The notes beneath the pieces are model-generated. The model made no database searches. It was not told where the DNA came from and worked only from the letters and a program-made list of their open reading frames with translations. A stretch of DNA of 40,925 nucleotides from Caproicibacter fermentans (lineage in GTDB: Bacteria; Bacillota; Clostridia; Oscillospirales; Acutalibacteraceae): the NCBI RefSeq assembly GCF_009746625.1, contig NZ_VWXL01000011.1, positions 1 to 40,925 of the forward strand, written 5' to 3'. A program made the translations under genes and the position numbers. Positions 32,402 to 39,982 of the stretch are shown here, piece by piece. Positions within the stretch are counted from its first letter, which is position 1, and every line of letters begins with the position of its first letter.

Positions 32402-32827
32402 TTACAGACGATTTTTCAAAAATATTTCCATGTTCCGCAGCCCACGTTGGATAGATTCGCTGACGGATGCAGCACTCACACCTTCACTCTTGGCAATCTC
32501 GGATATCGTCAGGCCCATGAAGTACCGGGCGTTGATCCTCTTGGCCTGCTTGTCCGGCAAAGAAGCGATAGCGGCATGGAGCTGTTCCATCGTGACCTTG
32601 CGCTCATAAACCTCACAGGGTGTCATGGCCACAAAAAGAGCTTCGTACTCAATACCGTCGCCCCGATCCAGCGAGTAATGAGCCTTGTGGTAGTATGTAC
32701 GGCGACGGTAGGCGGCCTCCAGCCGGTCATACTCCTGCATGATGGCAGCCACCTCATCAGGGACTTCAATAATGTAATCGTTCTTATAAAAATCGGGGTA
32801 CTGTTCCCGAAGATTGATCTTGGTCAT
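32402..32827 (-). CDS. Sigma-70 family factor of the element
   Basis: A 141-residue protein. The C-terminal half is sigma region 4 (LPDKQAKRINARYFMGLTIS, EIAKSEGVSAASVSESIQRG and a LRNMEIFL end). The N-terminal part is element-specific (NLREQYPDFYKNDYIIEVPD). Such proteins in Tn916-like elements control excision or transfer. It is encoded upstream of and in the same direction as xis and int. Its Shine-Dalgarno GGAGG (minus strand, 32834-32838) is buried in a 16-bp hairpin. Confidence 0.85.
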   Translation of the reverse strand: MTKINLREQYPDFYKNDYIIEVPDEVAAIMQEYDRLEAAYRRRTYYHKAHYSLDRGDGIEYEALFVAMTPCEVYERKVTMEQLHAAIASLPDKQAKRINARYFMGLTISEIAKSEGVSAASVSESIQRGLRNMEIFLKNRL

Positions 32828-32833
32828 AAATAA

Positions 32834-32877
32834 CCTCCATTTCGATTCATTGGTTATCGAGTGAATCGAAATGGAGG
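32834..32877 (-). promoter_or_regulatory. Hairpin burying the ribosome-binding site of the sigma gene
   Basis: Arms 32834-32849 and 32862-32877 are perfectly complementary over 16 bp with a 12-nt loop. In the minus-strand RNA the 3' arm contains the GGAGG placed 6 nt before the ATG. Translation would need the stem to open, or the dyad may be a DNA operator. Confidence 0.8.
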
Positions 32878-33043
32878 CGGAGAACGACAGCCAACGCTGC
32901 CGGTTGATTTATTGGTATGGGTGAATTGCAGTTCACCTGTCAGGGCATACTGGTTTTCTACCAAACATTGAAATTCATGTGCGTAGTCTGTAATTTAACC
33001 GGTATTTCCTGATTCATAAGCGGCCTCCTTGCTCATGTGGTGA

Positions 33044-33104
33044 ATTACAATACATATAAGAGCAGTATTGCAATGAATACAAACGGAAGAAGGTGTATTG
33101 TAGA
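33044..33104 (+). promoter_or_regulatory. Three GTATTGNA-type motifs before the XRE gene
   Basis: ATTACAATAC (33044-33053, inverted), GTATTGCAAT (33065-33074) and GTATTGTAGA (33095-33104) lie within 80 bp of the XRE start and between it and the divergent sigma operon. They are candidate operators of the XRE protein. Confidence 0.45.
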
Positions 33105-33125
33105 ATATTTTTGAGGTGAACCACG

Positions 33126-33476
33126 ATGCAAGATTATTTCCATTCTTTAGGTGATGCTGTAAAAATTGCCCGCAGCGAACTTGGGCTTACGCAGGAACAA
33201 GTTGCTGGCAAAATTGATGCAGACACGCGCACGATCATGAATATTGAAAACTATAAGGGAAACCCCAAAATGAAAACGCTGTTTCCTTTAATTCGCTTGC
33301 TGAAAATAGACGCTAGAGACATTTTTAATCCAGAGATGAAACGCGAAAGCCCTGCCATCCGCCAACTGCGTTTTCTGATTGAGGAATGCAGCGAACAGGA
33401 AGCCGCTGCGCTGATTCCTGTGATCGAGGCAGTCCTATCAACACTGAGGGCAAAAGATGCCAGTGAAATTAAATAA
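33126..33476 (+). CDS. XRE-family regulator of the element
   Basis: A 116-residue protein. Residues 10-66 form a helix-turn-helix (VKIARSELGLTQEQVAGKID, TRTIMNIENYKGNPKMKTLF). The C-terminal 45 residues are helical and may dimerise. It is divergent from the sigma/xis/int operon, the position of a master repressor of excision. A GAGGTG site precedes the ATG, and a terminator follows at 33494-33530. Confidence 0.85.
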   Translation: MQDYFHSLGDAVKIARSELGLTQEQVAGKIDADTRTIMNIENYKGNPKMKTLFPLIRLLKIDARDIFNPEMKRESPAIRQLRFLIEECSEQEAAALIPVIEAVLSTLRAKDASEIK

Positions 33477-33493
33477 GCTACATAAATAGAAAG

Positions 33494-33530
33494 AGAGCCT
33501 GCATCCTAACGTCAGTAGGAAGCAGGCTCT
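33494..33530 (+). terminator. Hairpin terminator between XRE and KTR genes
   Basis: AGAGCCTGC-TCCT pairs with AGGA-GCAGGCTCT with a short loop. It lies between two converging genes and can serve both. The T-tracts are weak. Confidence 0.65.
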
Positions 33531-33535
33531 GCGCT

Positions 33536-33721
33536 TTATGCGTCTGGCTCGTTGCTCAGCACCATTTTCAGTTGTACGACATCCACCCGGATTTCCTTCT
33601 TACACTTAGGGCAATACAACGGAAACTTTACAAGGACGGTATCTTCATACACCTTTGTTCTTGTTTTCCCTCCACAGATCGGGCAATATATCCATAGAGA
33701 GCTCTTTCGATTGTCTCCCAC
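33536..33721 (-). CDS. Cysteine-rich KTR protein
   Basis: A 61-residue zinc-ribbon-like protein: WIYCPICGGKTRTKVYEDT, then FPLYCPKCKKEIRVDV, that is two CPxC pairs with the KTR motif between them. The family is typical of Tn916-like elements; role unknown. The start is GTG 33721 with GGAGG 8 nt upstream; the ATG just upstream is in another frame. Confidence 0.85.
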   Translation of the reverse strand: MGDNRKSSLWIYCPICGGKTRTKVYEDTVLVKFPLYCPKCKKEIRVDVVQLKMVLSNEPDA

Positions 33722-33834
33722 TTTTCATACCTCCAGTCACGGCGCAGCTCTGCGTTAATCGTCTGGCTTTGGCCTTCTTTTCAAGCATACCCAAATGGAG
33801 CCGGTAGACTACCATTACTTATAATTTATCGGCT

Positions 33835-34470
33835 CTACCTCTTGGCATCTGGCTTTCTGATGATGTGTTTCGTGTGCCTTCCTGATGGCTGTAGGCTCCT
33901 GCCTACCATTAACTTAGTGGTATATGAAAAGGATTCACCCTCCAACTTTTTTTGTACTTCCTGATAAATCTTCCTTTCCTGTTTGCTGTACTCGAATGGG
34001 ATCGCAATGTAAAGAACAGCCTGCGGCCTGGTGGCTCCCTCATTGATGCGTGTGCTGTCGGCAACAATCAAATTTTCATCTATTTCTTTTATTTTCCGGC
34101 AAACAATCTCTTTAATCCGATTCTGCTCTGACGGACTTGCCGGAACCTCCGGCTCAATGGTTGCAACATATCCAAATTCCTTGTATATGTCACTTTTCAG
34201 GTCTGCGATAAGCAGCAAGAATCTTCCCTTGTCTGCATCACACTTTGTTCTGACAGTCAAAAACGCACCGTACCGTTCATATCCATAATCCAGTAACTGT
34301 AAATCAACGACTTCATCAATCATTTCTCTGTCATACGCCAGCACATAGCTCTTTAGCCGCTCCGACAGGGCTTCGTCTGCCACTTCGCCAAGAACACGCC
34401 GGGATATTTCTGCAAATGATTTCAGACCATTACGAATGAAATGTTTCCATAAAGAATGGTAAATCTTCAA
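33835..34470 (-). CDS. Unknown protein of about 211 residues, possibly truncated
   Basis: An open frame from a TTG at 34470. It looks like a real protein (SFAEISRRVLGEVADEALSE, YGYERYGAFLTVRTKCDADK, CRKIKEIDENLIVADSTRIN), with alternating charged helices and a beta-rich middle. There is no signal peptide or membrane helix, and I do not recognise a family. No ribosome-binding site supports the start. A second frame at 34430-34612 ends with sensible residues (NTVHRLTIEDLPFFMETF) and may be the real N-terminus, lost by a frameshift near 34440-34470. Confidence 0.55.
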   Translation of the reverse strand: MKIYHSLWKHFIRNGLKSFAEISRRVLGEVADEALSERLKSYVLAYDREMIDEVVDLQLLDYGYERYGAFLTVRTKCDADKGRFLLLIADLKSDIYKEFGYVATIEPEVPASPSEQNRIKEIVCRKIKEIDENLIVADSTRINEGATRPQAVLYIAIPFEYSKQERKIYQEVQKKLEGESFSYTTKLMVGRSLQPSGRHTKHIIRKPDAKR

Positions 34471-34507
34471 TAGTAAGCCTATGGACAGTATTATCTATAA
34501 AGGGCAA

Positions 34508-34548
34508 ATGGCTGACAGTTACTTTTGAAGTGACTGTCAGCCATTTTA
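34508..34548. terminator. Long hairpin with T-tract
   Basis: ATGGCTGACAGT and ACTGTCAGCCAT plus an inner ACTT/AAGT give a 16-bp stem with one mismatch and a TTG loop. TTTT follows on the plus strand. It overlaps the disputed start region of the gene at 33835-34470 and may mark the right edge of the element's genes. Confidence 0.55.
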
Positions 34549-34577
34549 GTTGTCTAAAAAATTCTGTAGAGTAGATG

Positions 34578-34790
34578 CTATGCAGGTATTTTAAAAGTTT
34601 TCTTTTCTGCATCGTAAGCGACCCAATCTCCGCTTGGATAAGTATAACGAATCGAGTAGTTAGCTACAATTTGATTTCTATCCCGATTGTAACTGTGAGA
34701 CAAAATTTTGTCTTCGGAAATGTTGGTGTCTGCCTTTTTCTTCTGCTCAATATATTTCTGAACCTGAACGTCTAATTGCTGTTTATGCAC
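34578..34790 (-). CDS. Small hypothetical protein, probably a remnant
   Basis: 70 residues from a GTG without a ribosome-binding site. The text (QVQKYIEQKKKADTNISEDK, then IRYTYPSGDWVAYDAEKKTF) looks like the C-terminal part of a secreted or lipoprotein domain whose N-terminus is missing. It lies just downstream of the lipoprotein gene at 34819-35253 in the same direction. Confidence 0.4.
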   Translation of the reverse strand: MHKQQLDVQVQKYIEQKKKADTNISEDKILSHSYNRDRNQIVANYSIRYTYPSGDWVAYDAEKKTFKIPA

Positions 34791-34818
34791 TTAATTAAAA
34801 GATATAAGAATATTCTTA

Positions 34819-35253
34819 CTAATATCCTTCATCTACAACTTTCCAATCGGAATTTGTATCTGCTTTTGTCAATGCGATCCCTCTTGGCGGATCTTCAGAA
34901 TTTTCGATTGCGACTGTAAAGACGATTAATTTATCTTTTTCATATTTTGAAGAGTATTGCTTATAAAGACGGTTGGTCGTATCAAACTGATATGATTTTG
35001 GTTTCCATGTAGTTCCTTTATAATACGCTTCCGCAATTTTTTTAGCGCTTTCAATTTCTTCATTTGTAAACATATTAGAACTCACTGATTCATTGCTAGA
35101 TGGCGGTAGTACATTTGAATCTGACGATGACGAACTTACGACCATTCGCGATCGGTCAGAGGAAACATTATTACTATTCCTTATATAACTACAACCAAAT
35201 GTTCCTATTGTTATTAATACTACCAATAAGGCCAGAAGGAACTTTTTGCTCAT
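34819..35253 (-). CDS. Small lipoprotein of unknown function
   Basis: A 144-residue protein: signal peptide SKKFLLALLVVLITIGTFGC with lipobox cysteine, a serine/asparagine-rich linker (about 27-60), then a compact domain (AKKIAEAYYKGTTWKPKSYQ, LIVFTVAIENSEDPPRGIAL). It is likely anchored to the outer membrane face. GAAGGGAAGG precedes the ATG. Family not recognised. Confidence 0.7.
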   Translation of the reverse strand: MSKKFLLALLVVLITIGTFGCSYIRNSNNVSSDRSRMVVSSSSSDSNVLPPSSNESVSSNMFTNEEIESAKKIAEAYYKGTTWKPKSYQFDTTNRLYKQYSSKYEKDKLIVFTVAIENSEDPPRGIALTKADTNSDWKVVDEGY

Positions 35254-35473
35254 ATATATACCTTCCCTTCAAAACTGAACTGCTACCACCTAAAAGGCGG
35301 TAGGTTCCATTGGCGGCTGGAAGCCACCTAAATATGGAAAACGTCGCTTTTATATCAGCCTAACACAAAATCAACAAGTAGTTTTCGCAGATCTTCCGCT
35401 TTTGACGGATTATGTTGACCTAAAGTTTTCGCCTAGAGGTGAGAGTTTTAATCCCGTATTCGTGATAATAAAT

Positions 35474-35498
35474 AGGGGCAAATATTTGAATTTGCCCC
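35474..35498 (-). terminator. Terminator of the amidase gene
   Basis: On the minus strand GGGGGCAAAT pairs with TATTTGCCCC around a short loop, followed by TATTTATT. It lies 14 bp after the amidase stop. The remaining bases to 35254 contain small hairpins (around 35283-35330) and no gene. Confidence 0.75.
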
Positions 35499-35511
35499 CG
35501 AGAGATACTTG

Positions 35512-36555
35512 TTAACGCATGTTATAGATAATAAAACCATTTGACGATGCATAGCTTCTTAACGAACCATCAATTGTATCGCCTGTATGGGCGCCTACTG
35601 TGAAGTCAGGGCTTGAATAGCCAACAATAATCAAAGTATGATATGCTCTACCATTGCTATTCAATAGCGACACAGCATCACCTGTCCAGCCATAATTGAA
35701 GGAACTACTGTCGACACTTGTGAATTTTTTATAAGACGATGCGTTAGTTTGCCAATAACTTCTAAATGCTTGCGCACCTCTCCATGTTGAAGATACATTA
35801 TTAGTGTTTTGAGTATTTCCTCTCGAAAACCAATTAGACCAGTTGCTGGCGGAAGACGCGCTTCCTGGTGTCCCTTTCATGGGCTTTCCACCAGCGTACA
35901 GGCATTGCGACACAAAATTGGCACAGTCGCCACCAGCAGAAGCCCAACTTGGATAGGCGGAATTATAATTGCGGTAATATTTTTTTGCGTAATTTACGGC
36001 TTGATCATAATTATAAGAGCCATTGGTTGCTAAGGTAGTACATGTATTCACCTTTTCGGTCGGCATATCTTTTGCTGCCAGTACTGATTCATATGCCGCA
36101 ATATAGGAATCCACATATGTCATGTTAACATTAGGAATTTTTTTAATTGCGTCATAGTTTTGCTTTAAATACTTCAAATTGAATTGCCAATTATCCAAAG
36201 CAGTGCTAGCGCCACGTGAATTTATCAGATCTACAATATATTCCTCTTCGGCCATAACGTTTTGATATGCTTCGTCTACTTCATTGCGATTATTTCTCGA
36301 TTGTATTTGTGATTTGGATGTTGCTTGACTTTTTTCCTTATAAAGTCTATCGATTAAATTGCTTTTTTCGGTCTTAGCTAAATCTGGATAAACTTCATTC
36401 ACATAAGAAACAACACCTTCATATATTTGATCGGCTTGTTTCTTATTCTCAGAATTCCCATTAACTTTATCCGCAGCAAAACTTGGTACGGAAATAGCCA
36501 ATGCCATTACTAACGTTAAGCCTAAACTGATCATTTTTTTCATGGAGAATTTCAT
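35512..36555 (-). CDS. Secreted amidase-domain protein (amidase_6)
   Basis: A 347-residue secreted protein. The signal peptide is KKMISLGLTLVMALAISVPS followed by FAA. Residues about 30-175 are helical. The amidase_6 domain (about 185-345) has YNYDQAVNYAKKYYRNYNSA, catalytic cysteine in SAGGDCANFVSQCLYAGG, and histidine in GRAYHTLIIVGYS. These papain-like domains cleave or bind cell-wall-type amides, but substrates vary. ATG 36555 is 8 nt from AAGGAG; a GTG 9 nt upstream is in frame but poorly spaced. Confidence 0.88.
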   Translation of the reverse strand: MKFSMKKMISLGLTLVMALAISVPSFAADKVNGNSENKKQADQIYEGVVSYVNEVYPDLAKTEKSNLIDRLYKEKSQATSKSQIQSRNNRNEVDEAYQNVMAEEEYIVDLINSRGASTALDNWQFNLKYLKQNYDAIKKIPNVNMTYVDSYIAAYESVLAAKDMPTEKVNTCTTLATNGSYNYDQAVNYAKKYYRNYNSAYPSWASAGGDCANFVSQCLYAGGKPMKGTPGSASSASNWSNWFSRGNTQNTNNVSSTWRGAQAFRSYWQTNASSYKKFTSVDSSSFNYGWTGDAVSLLNSNGRAYHTLIIVGYSSPDFTVGAHTGDTIDGSLRSYASSNGFIIYNMR

Positions 36556-36688
36556 TTTTTTCACTCCTTCAAATTAGTCATCATTTCTATATTCGAACAT
36601 GATTTTTTGCTATTTTGATAGAGGCTTTCACCTCATTAATAAGTTCATTGGAATCACCCCTTTCCATCAAAATATATAGGAGAAATAA

Positions 36689-37117
36689 TTAGCAATTTAC
36701 GGTTTTGCTATAAAGAGTATCTGCCTCCGAACCGCTCGAACCACTCACAGAGTAATAAGTTGCGACGCGGTAAGTTCCGCCGGAAACCCTATAGGTTTTA
36801 GATACTGATGCCGAATAGGAATTCGAAGATGCGGACCAGCTTGCAACTCTATCCCAAGAGCCGCCGGAGTAGCGTTCCAGAGTGGATTCCACATCAATTC
36901 TCTTTCCAGAGGTTGTTCTTTGCACATACCCAAAGATATGGGCTGTCCCGTTGGAAATACTCAAGGTGCTGCTTACCCTGTTGATATAAGCATAATCAAC
37001 GTGTATGGGCGAAGATTCCTTAGTCGACCTAGGTGTACTGGCGGCCAGCGCTGGACATGCGGCAGAAAAAACGATCAGAGCACTCGCTGCAAAGGAAATG
37101 ATTTTTTTTGATAACAT
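36689..37117 (-). CDS. Secreted DUF6147-like protein
   Basis: A 142-residue secreted protein: signal peptide MLSKKIISFAASALIVFSAA ending PALAA, then a beta-rich domain (STLSISNGTAHIFGYVQRTT, ESTLERYSGGSWDRVASWSA, YRVSGGTYRVATYYSVSGSS) like DUF6147. Function unknown. ATG 37117 has GGGAGG 7 nt upstream; the frame is open upstream but has no second site. The Shine-Dalgarno is inside a long hairpin. A decayed copy of the gene and its leader lies at 39663-39975. Confidence 0.75.
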   Translation of the reverse strand: MLSKKIISFAASALIVFSAACPALAASTPRSTKESSPIHVDYAYINRVSSTLSISNGTAHIFGYVQRTTSGKRIDVESTLERYSGGSWDRVASWSASSNSYSASVSKTYRVSGGTYRVATYYSVSGSSGSEADTLYSKTVNC

Positions 37118-37121
37118 ACGA

Positions 37122-37173
37122 AAGCCTCCCTTAATTTTGTCTTCTACACATAAAGACAAATTAGGAAGGCTTT
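37122..37173 (-). promoter_or_regulatory. Leader hairpin burying the ribosome-binding site of the DUF6147 gene
   Basis: In the minus-strand RNA the 5' arm (AAGCCTTCCTAATTTGTCTT) pairs with a 3' arm ending AGGGAGGCTT, with two small bulges and a 9-nt loop. GGGAGG, the only ribosome-binding site, is in the 3' arm. The same structure is kept before the duplicate gene at 39901. Confidence 0.7.
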
Positions 37174-37253
37174 TTGTGACAAACATTTTGGGAAAATTTA
37201 TTTTTTTGATCAACTATATTTAGGGCTTGTTTGAAAAATCGACCCCCATTGTG

Positions 37254-37697
37254 CTATTTCAATAAAACCATGGTAGCGGCAATATAAACGAACGCGAGAA
37301 AAGACGCATCTAGCTTATCGTATCGAGTGAATATTCTGCGAAACCATTTGAGCTGCTGAAAGAAGCACTCCACAAGATGGCGTTCTTTATATGTATGCCA
37401 GTCAACAGACCACGGTTCCTTGCAGTTGTCTTGAGGTGGAATCGTATAGGTGGCTTTCTGCGACGATATATAATCGCGGATTGTCTGCGCTCCGTAGGCT
37501 TTATCACCCAGTATATTGCAGCCTCTGATGTCAATCTGTTTGAGCAAGGGAATGGCACGAATGGAATCATGCTCATTGCCCGGGCTGAGCATAAAGGAGA
37601 TGGGGTTACCTAGACCGTCCACAAGCGTATGAATCTTGGTGTTACGTCCTCCTCTGGACATTCCCACAGCTTTATCCTCAGATTTTTTTCCCACCAT
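37254..37697 (-). CDS. IS5-family transposase, second frame
   Basis: The C-terminal DDE part: SRGGRNTKIHTLVDGLGNPI, second aspartate in CNILGDKAYGAQT and glutamate in ERHLVECFFQQLKWF. It needs a shift out of the first frame near 37680 at GGGAAAAAAATC. The shift required is +1 (or -2) relative to the first frame. An ATG exists at its start, so independent initiation is also possible. Confidence 0.88.
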   Translation of the reverse strand: MVGKKSEDKAVGMSRGGRNTKIHTLVDGLGNPISFMLSPGNEHDSIRAIPLLKQIDIRGCNILGDKAYGAQTIRDYISSQKATYTIPPQDNCKEPWSVDWHTYKERHLVECFFQQLKWFRRIFTRYDKLDASFLAFVYIAATMVLLK

Positions 37698-38028
37698 TGG
37701 CGCTCTGATGCACTTTACATGACGTCGAATCTATGCTGACGTTTTCCATATCCGCATCACCCGACAAGGCATGGAAGATTGCCTCAAATACACCGAGTTT
37801 CCTCCATTTACGAAAACAAGCATAGACGGTCTGCCAAGGCCCATACCGTTCAGGCAGTTCTCTCCATGGTGCTCCGCTTTTGGCAATCCACAGTATCCCA
37901 TTTACCATACTGCGGTTATCATATTTTGCCGGACGGCCGCGTTTTCCAAACTTCGGATGCTCTGCTGGCAGCATATTCTTGATTCGTTCCCACTGTTCAT
38001 CTGCAATTTCATATCTGTGTATACCCAT
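37678..38028 (-). CDS. IS5-family transposase, first frame
   Basis: The N-terminal part: HRYEIADEQWERIKNMLP, KYDNRSMVNGILWIAKSGAP, GPWQTVYACFRKWRKLG and the first catalytic aspartate in VSIDSTSCKVH. It stops at TGA just after a run of seven A. Together with the second frame it makes the full transposase. Confidence 0.88.
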   Translation of the reverse strand: MGIHRYEIADEQWERIKNMLPAEHPKFGKRGRPAKYDNRSMVNGILWIAKSGAPWRELPERYGPWQTVYACFRKWRKLGVFEAIFHALSGDADMENVSIDSTSCKVHQSANGGKKI

Positions 38029-38191
38029 ATCTTGAGTCTACATAATTTATCCATACTGTGCAACTTTTATTTTTCAAACAAGACCTAGAATCAGCGAAAG
38101 ATGGTGGTTAAATATCGGTATGTTGTAATCCACTACAATTTGATTGGTAAGACAGGGTGATCTTCACTTTATAAGAATACGCCAAGGCGCT

Positions 38192-38782
38192 TTATGCTTT
38201 CATATCCAATCCCGAAATTGTAGCTATTCCGCTACTTTGTACTGAACCTGTCTGCATCTCAGCTCTCGCGGCGGCGTATGCCTCATGATAAATTGCCGTT
38301 GTTTCATCGTAAAACTTGCCTTCCACCTGCGATTGGTGAGGAAGCCAGCCATTCCTGCAATCATAAGACAGGATTTCCGTTCCGCTATTGTCATAGATAG
38401 ACATAGACGCTCCATTTCGTGCGCCGACCTGCAACATCCCTGTAAACGGAAGTCCTGGGAGTTGAAAAAAACTTGGTAAACCATTTGTGTATTTGGCGTT
38501 CATCACCATAGGAGTCATCAAAGAAATCAACTTTGAACGGTCAGGCGATATATGCTGCGTTTTATATGCGTTGATATATGCTCCATATTTATCTCCCATG
38601 TATACACCTTTTTTTGCACCTTCCCGTGCCATTTTCTGAATGTTTTCAACCACTGCATCCGGCAAGGAACTGGTATTTTTCTTATCGGAAGTGTTTTCAG
38701 TAGAAGTGGTTTTATCTGCTTTTACAGTAGTTTGGGAATTTAGACGTGAGAAACCTCCCATGCTAAGAGAACTTATAGTCAT
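38192..38782 (-). CDS. Hypothetical protein of 196 residues
   Basis: It starts MTISSLSMGGFSRLNSQTTV, a pattern seen at the N-termini of many uncharacterised clostridial proteins without a normal signal peptide. A Ser/Thr/Lys-rich stretch (16-40) and a compact domain (MAREGAKKGVYMGDKYGAYI, PGLPFTGMLQVGARNGASMS) follow. GAGGG precedes the ATG. No family recognised; the N-terminal style might mark an unusual export route, which is conjecture. Confidence 0.65.
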   Translation of the reverse strand: MTISSLSMGGFSRLNSQTTVKADKTTSTENTSDKKNTSSLPDAVVENIQKMAREGAKKGVYMGDKYGAYINAYKTQHISPDRSKLISLMTPMVMNAKYTNGLPSFFQLPGLPFTGMLQVGARNGASMSIYDNSGTEILSYDCRNGWLPHQSQVEGKFYDETTAIYHEAYAAARAEMQTGSVQSSGIATISGLDMKA

Positions 38783-38908
38783 AACATTACCCTCGTATTA
38801 TAAAGTGTTTTTCGATATATATTATCGGCAGTTTTCGAAAAAGCTGAATATAGACCACAAATGGGAGGGACAACCTTTATAGCTTGTCCCTCCCACTGTA
38901 GAACAAGA

Positions 38909-39508
38909 TTACTCCAAAACATATGAAACTGTCATCTGAGCGGATTTATAAGAAATACTGCCAAAAGAGCGAAGATCCATCATACGATCTCCAGTAGGAC
39001 GTGTAATATTTGTCCCATAAACGAGTGCTGTCCAATTTCCAGAGGCCTGTTGTTGTAAAAAATCAACGTCGTCCGTCATGCCGTACGGCCTCCATGAAAT
39101 ATCGGCTGTTTTTCCCCTCGGGCTAGTTACTTCTATCTTTGAAATGACTATTAGTCCCAACATGTTTCTATTGTTATTGTTTATGACACCCCGCCCGGGA
39201 TTAATCGCAATGGAGCGTACCACGGCATTGGATGGAAGGCTAGAGAATCGAAAGGTTACAGGCATACTCCATCCGCTTGCTCCTGGATCTAATGCAAGTC
39301 CCAGACTTTTGTTTGCGGTTACTGTTCTGCTGTCAGCTGAGGCATAAGGCATCGCCTCAAGCTGTGCATTGACCGTCTGTGTGTAAACTGTTTTGCCTGT
39401 AGAACTCGTGGATGTTTGTGTTTCGGCTGCAAACGCAGTAGTAGTAACCATTGCACAGCTGACTAAAAGAGCGAGGAATGTGGCTCCAAAGCGTATTTTT
39501 GTTTTCAT
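38909..39508 (-). CDS. Secreted hypothetical protein
   Basis: A 199-residue protein with a clear Sec signal (KIRFGATFLALLVSCAMVTT ending AFAAE). The mature part is beta-rich: SGWSMPVTFRFSSLPSNAVV, SIAINPGRGVINNNNRNMLG, WTALVYGTNITRPTGDRMMD. It may be a surface or secreted adhesion-like fold; no family recognised. AAGGAGG precedes the ATG. Confidence 0.75.
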   Translation of the reverse strand: MKTKIRFGATFLALLVSCAMVTTTAFAAETQTSTSSTGKTVYTQTVNAQLEAMPYASADSRTVTANKSLGLALDPGASGWSMPVTFRFSSLPSNAVVRSIAINPGRGVINNNNRNMLGLIVISKIEVTSPRGKTADISWRPYGMTDDVDFLQQQASGNWTALVYGTNITRPTGDRMMDLRSFGSISYKSAQMTVSYVLE

Positions 39509-39662
39509 GGTTTATACCTCCTTGATTATTGAAAAACCGTTCTCAAACAAGCTATTGTCCTCAGAAAAAAGGCGTACTTTTAATTAACCATTGGAATCAC
39601 CCCCTAAATAATGAATATATTTATTGTTTTAATCTGTCTATTTGCAAAGACTAACAAGAGAA

Positions 39663-39901
39663 AGTTTTACTGCAAATTATATCTGACTCCGACTCACTCG
39701 AGCCGATTACAGAGTAACAAGTTGCGATTACAATAAGTTTCTCTGGAGACTGCTGTTGGCTCTGTTGATATAAGCATAATCAACATGTATGGGTGAAGAT
39801 TCCTTAGTTGACCTGGGTGTACTGGCGGCCAGCGCTGGACATGCGGCAGAAAAAACGATCAGAGCACTCGCTGCAAAGGAAATGATTTTTTTTGATAACA
39901 T
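39663..39901 (-). pseudogene. Decayed duplicate of the DUF6147-like gene
   Basis: From ATG 39901 the signal peptide and the next about 25 residues match the gene at 37117 almost exactly, as does the leader up to about 39975. After YINR the frame leaves the domain and stops at about 39728. Downstream DNA to 39663 still resembles the 3' end of the intact gene, but a middle part of about 200 bp is missing. The short secreted peptide might still be made. Confidence 0.82.
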
Positions 39902-39982
39902 ACGAAAGCCTCCCTTAATTTTGTCTTCTACACATAAAGACAAATCAGGAAGGCTTTTTGTGACAAAAATTATGGAAAAATT

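Larger units (their letters stand above)
37223..38085 (-). mobile_element. IS5-family insertion sequence (IS427-like)
   Basis: Terminal inverted repeats GGGCTTGTTTGAAAAAT (37223-37239) and its near-exact complement at 38069-38085, flanked by TA on both sides, which fits a short target duplication. Inside are two overlapping transposase frames on the minus strand. The length of about 863 bp is typical. It sits between the DUF6147 gene and the next secreted-protein genes, with no sign of decay. Confidence 0.88.

Noticed and set aside
32880-33034. Small minus-strand gene between XRE and sigma genes
   Set aside because: An ATG with a good site at about 33026 gives only 19 codons; sensible residues continue in another frame (VENQYALTGELQFTH). 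It may be a decayed gene but is too weak to annotate.
35283-35330. Hairpins resembling the ends of IS200/IS605-type elements
   Set aside because: Two small GGCGG/CCACC hairpins are present but no TnpA or TnpB gene or partner end is found nearby.
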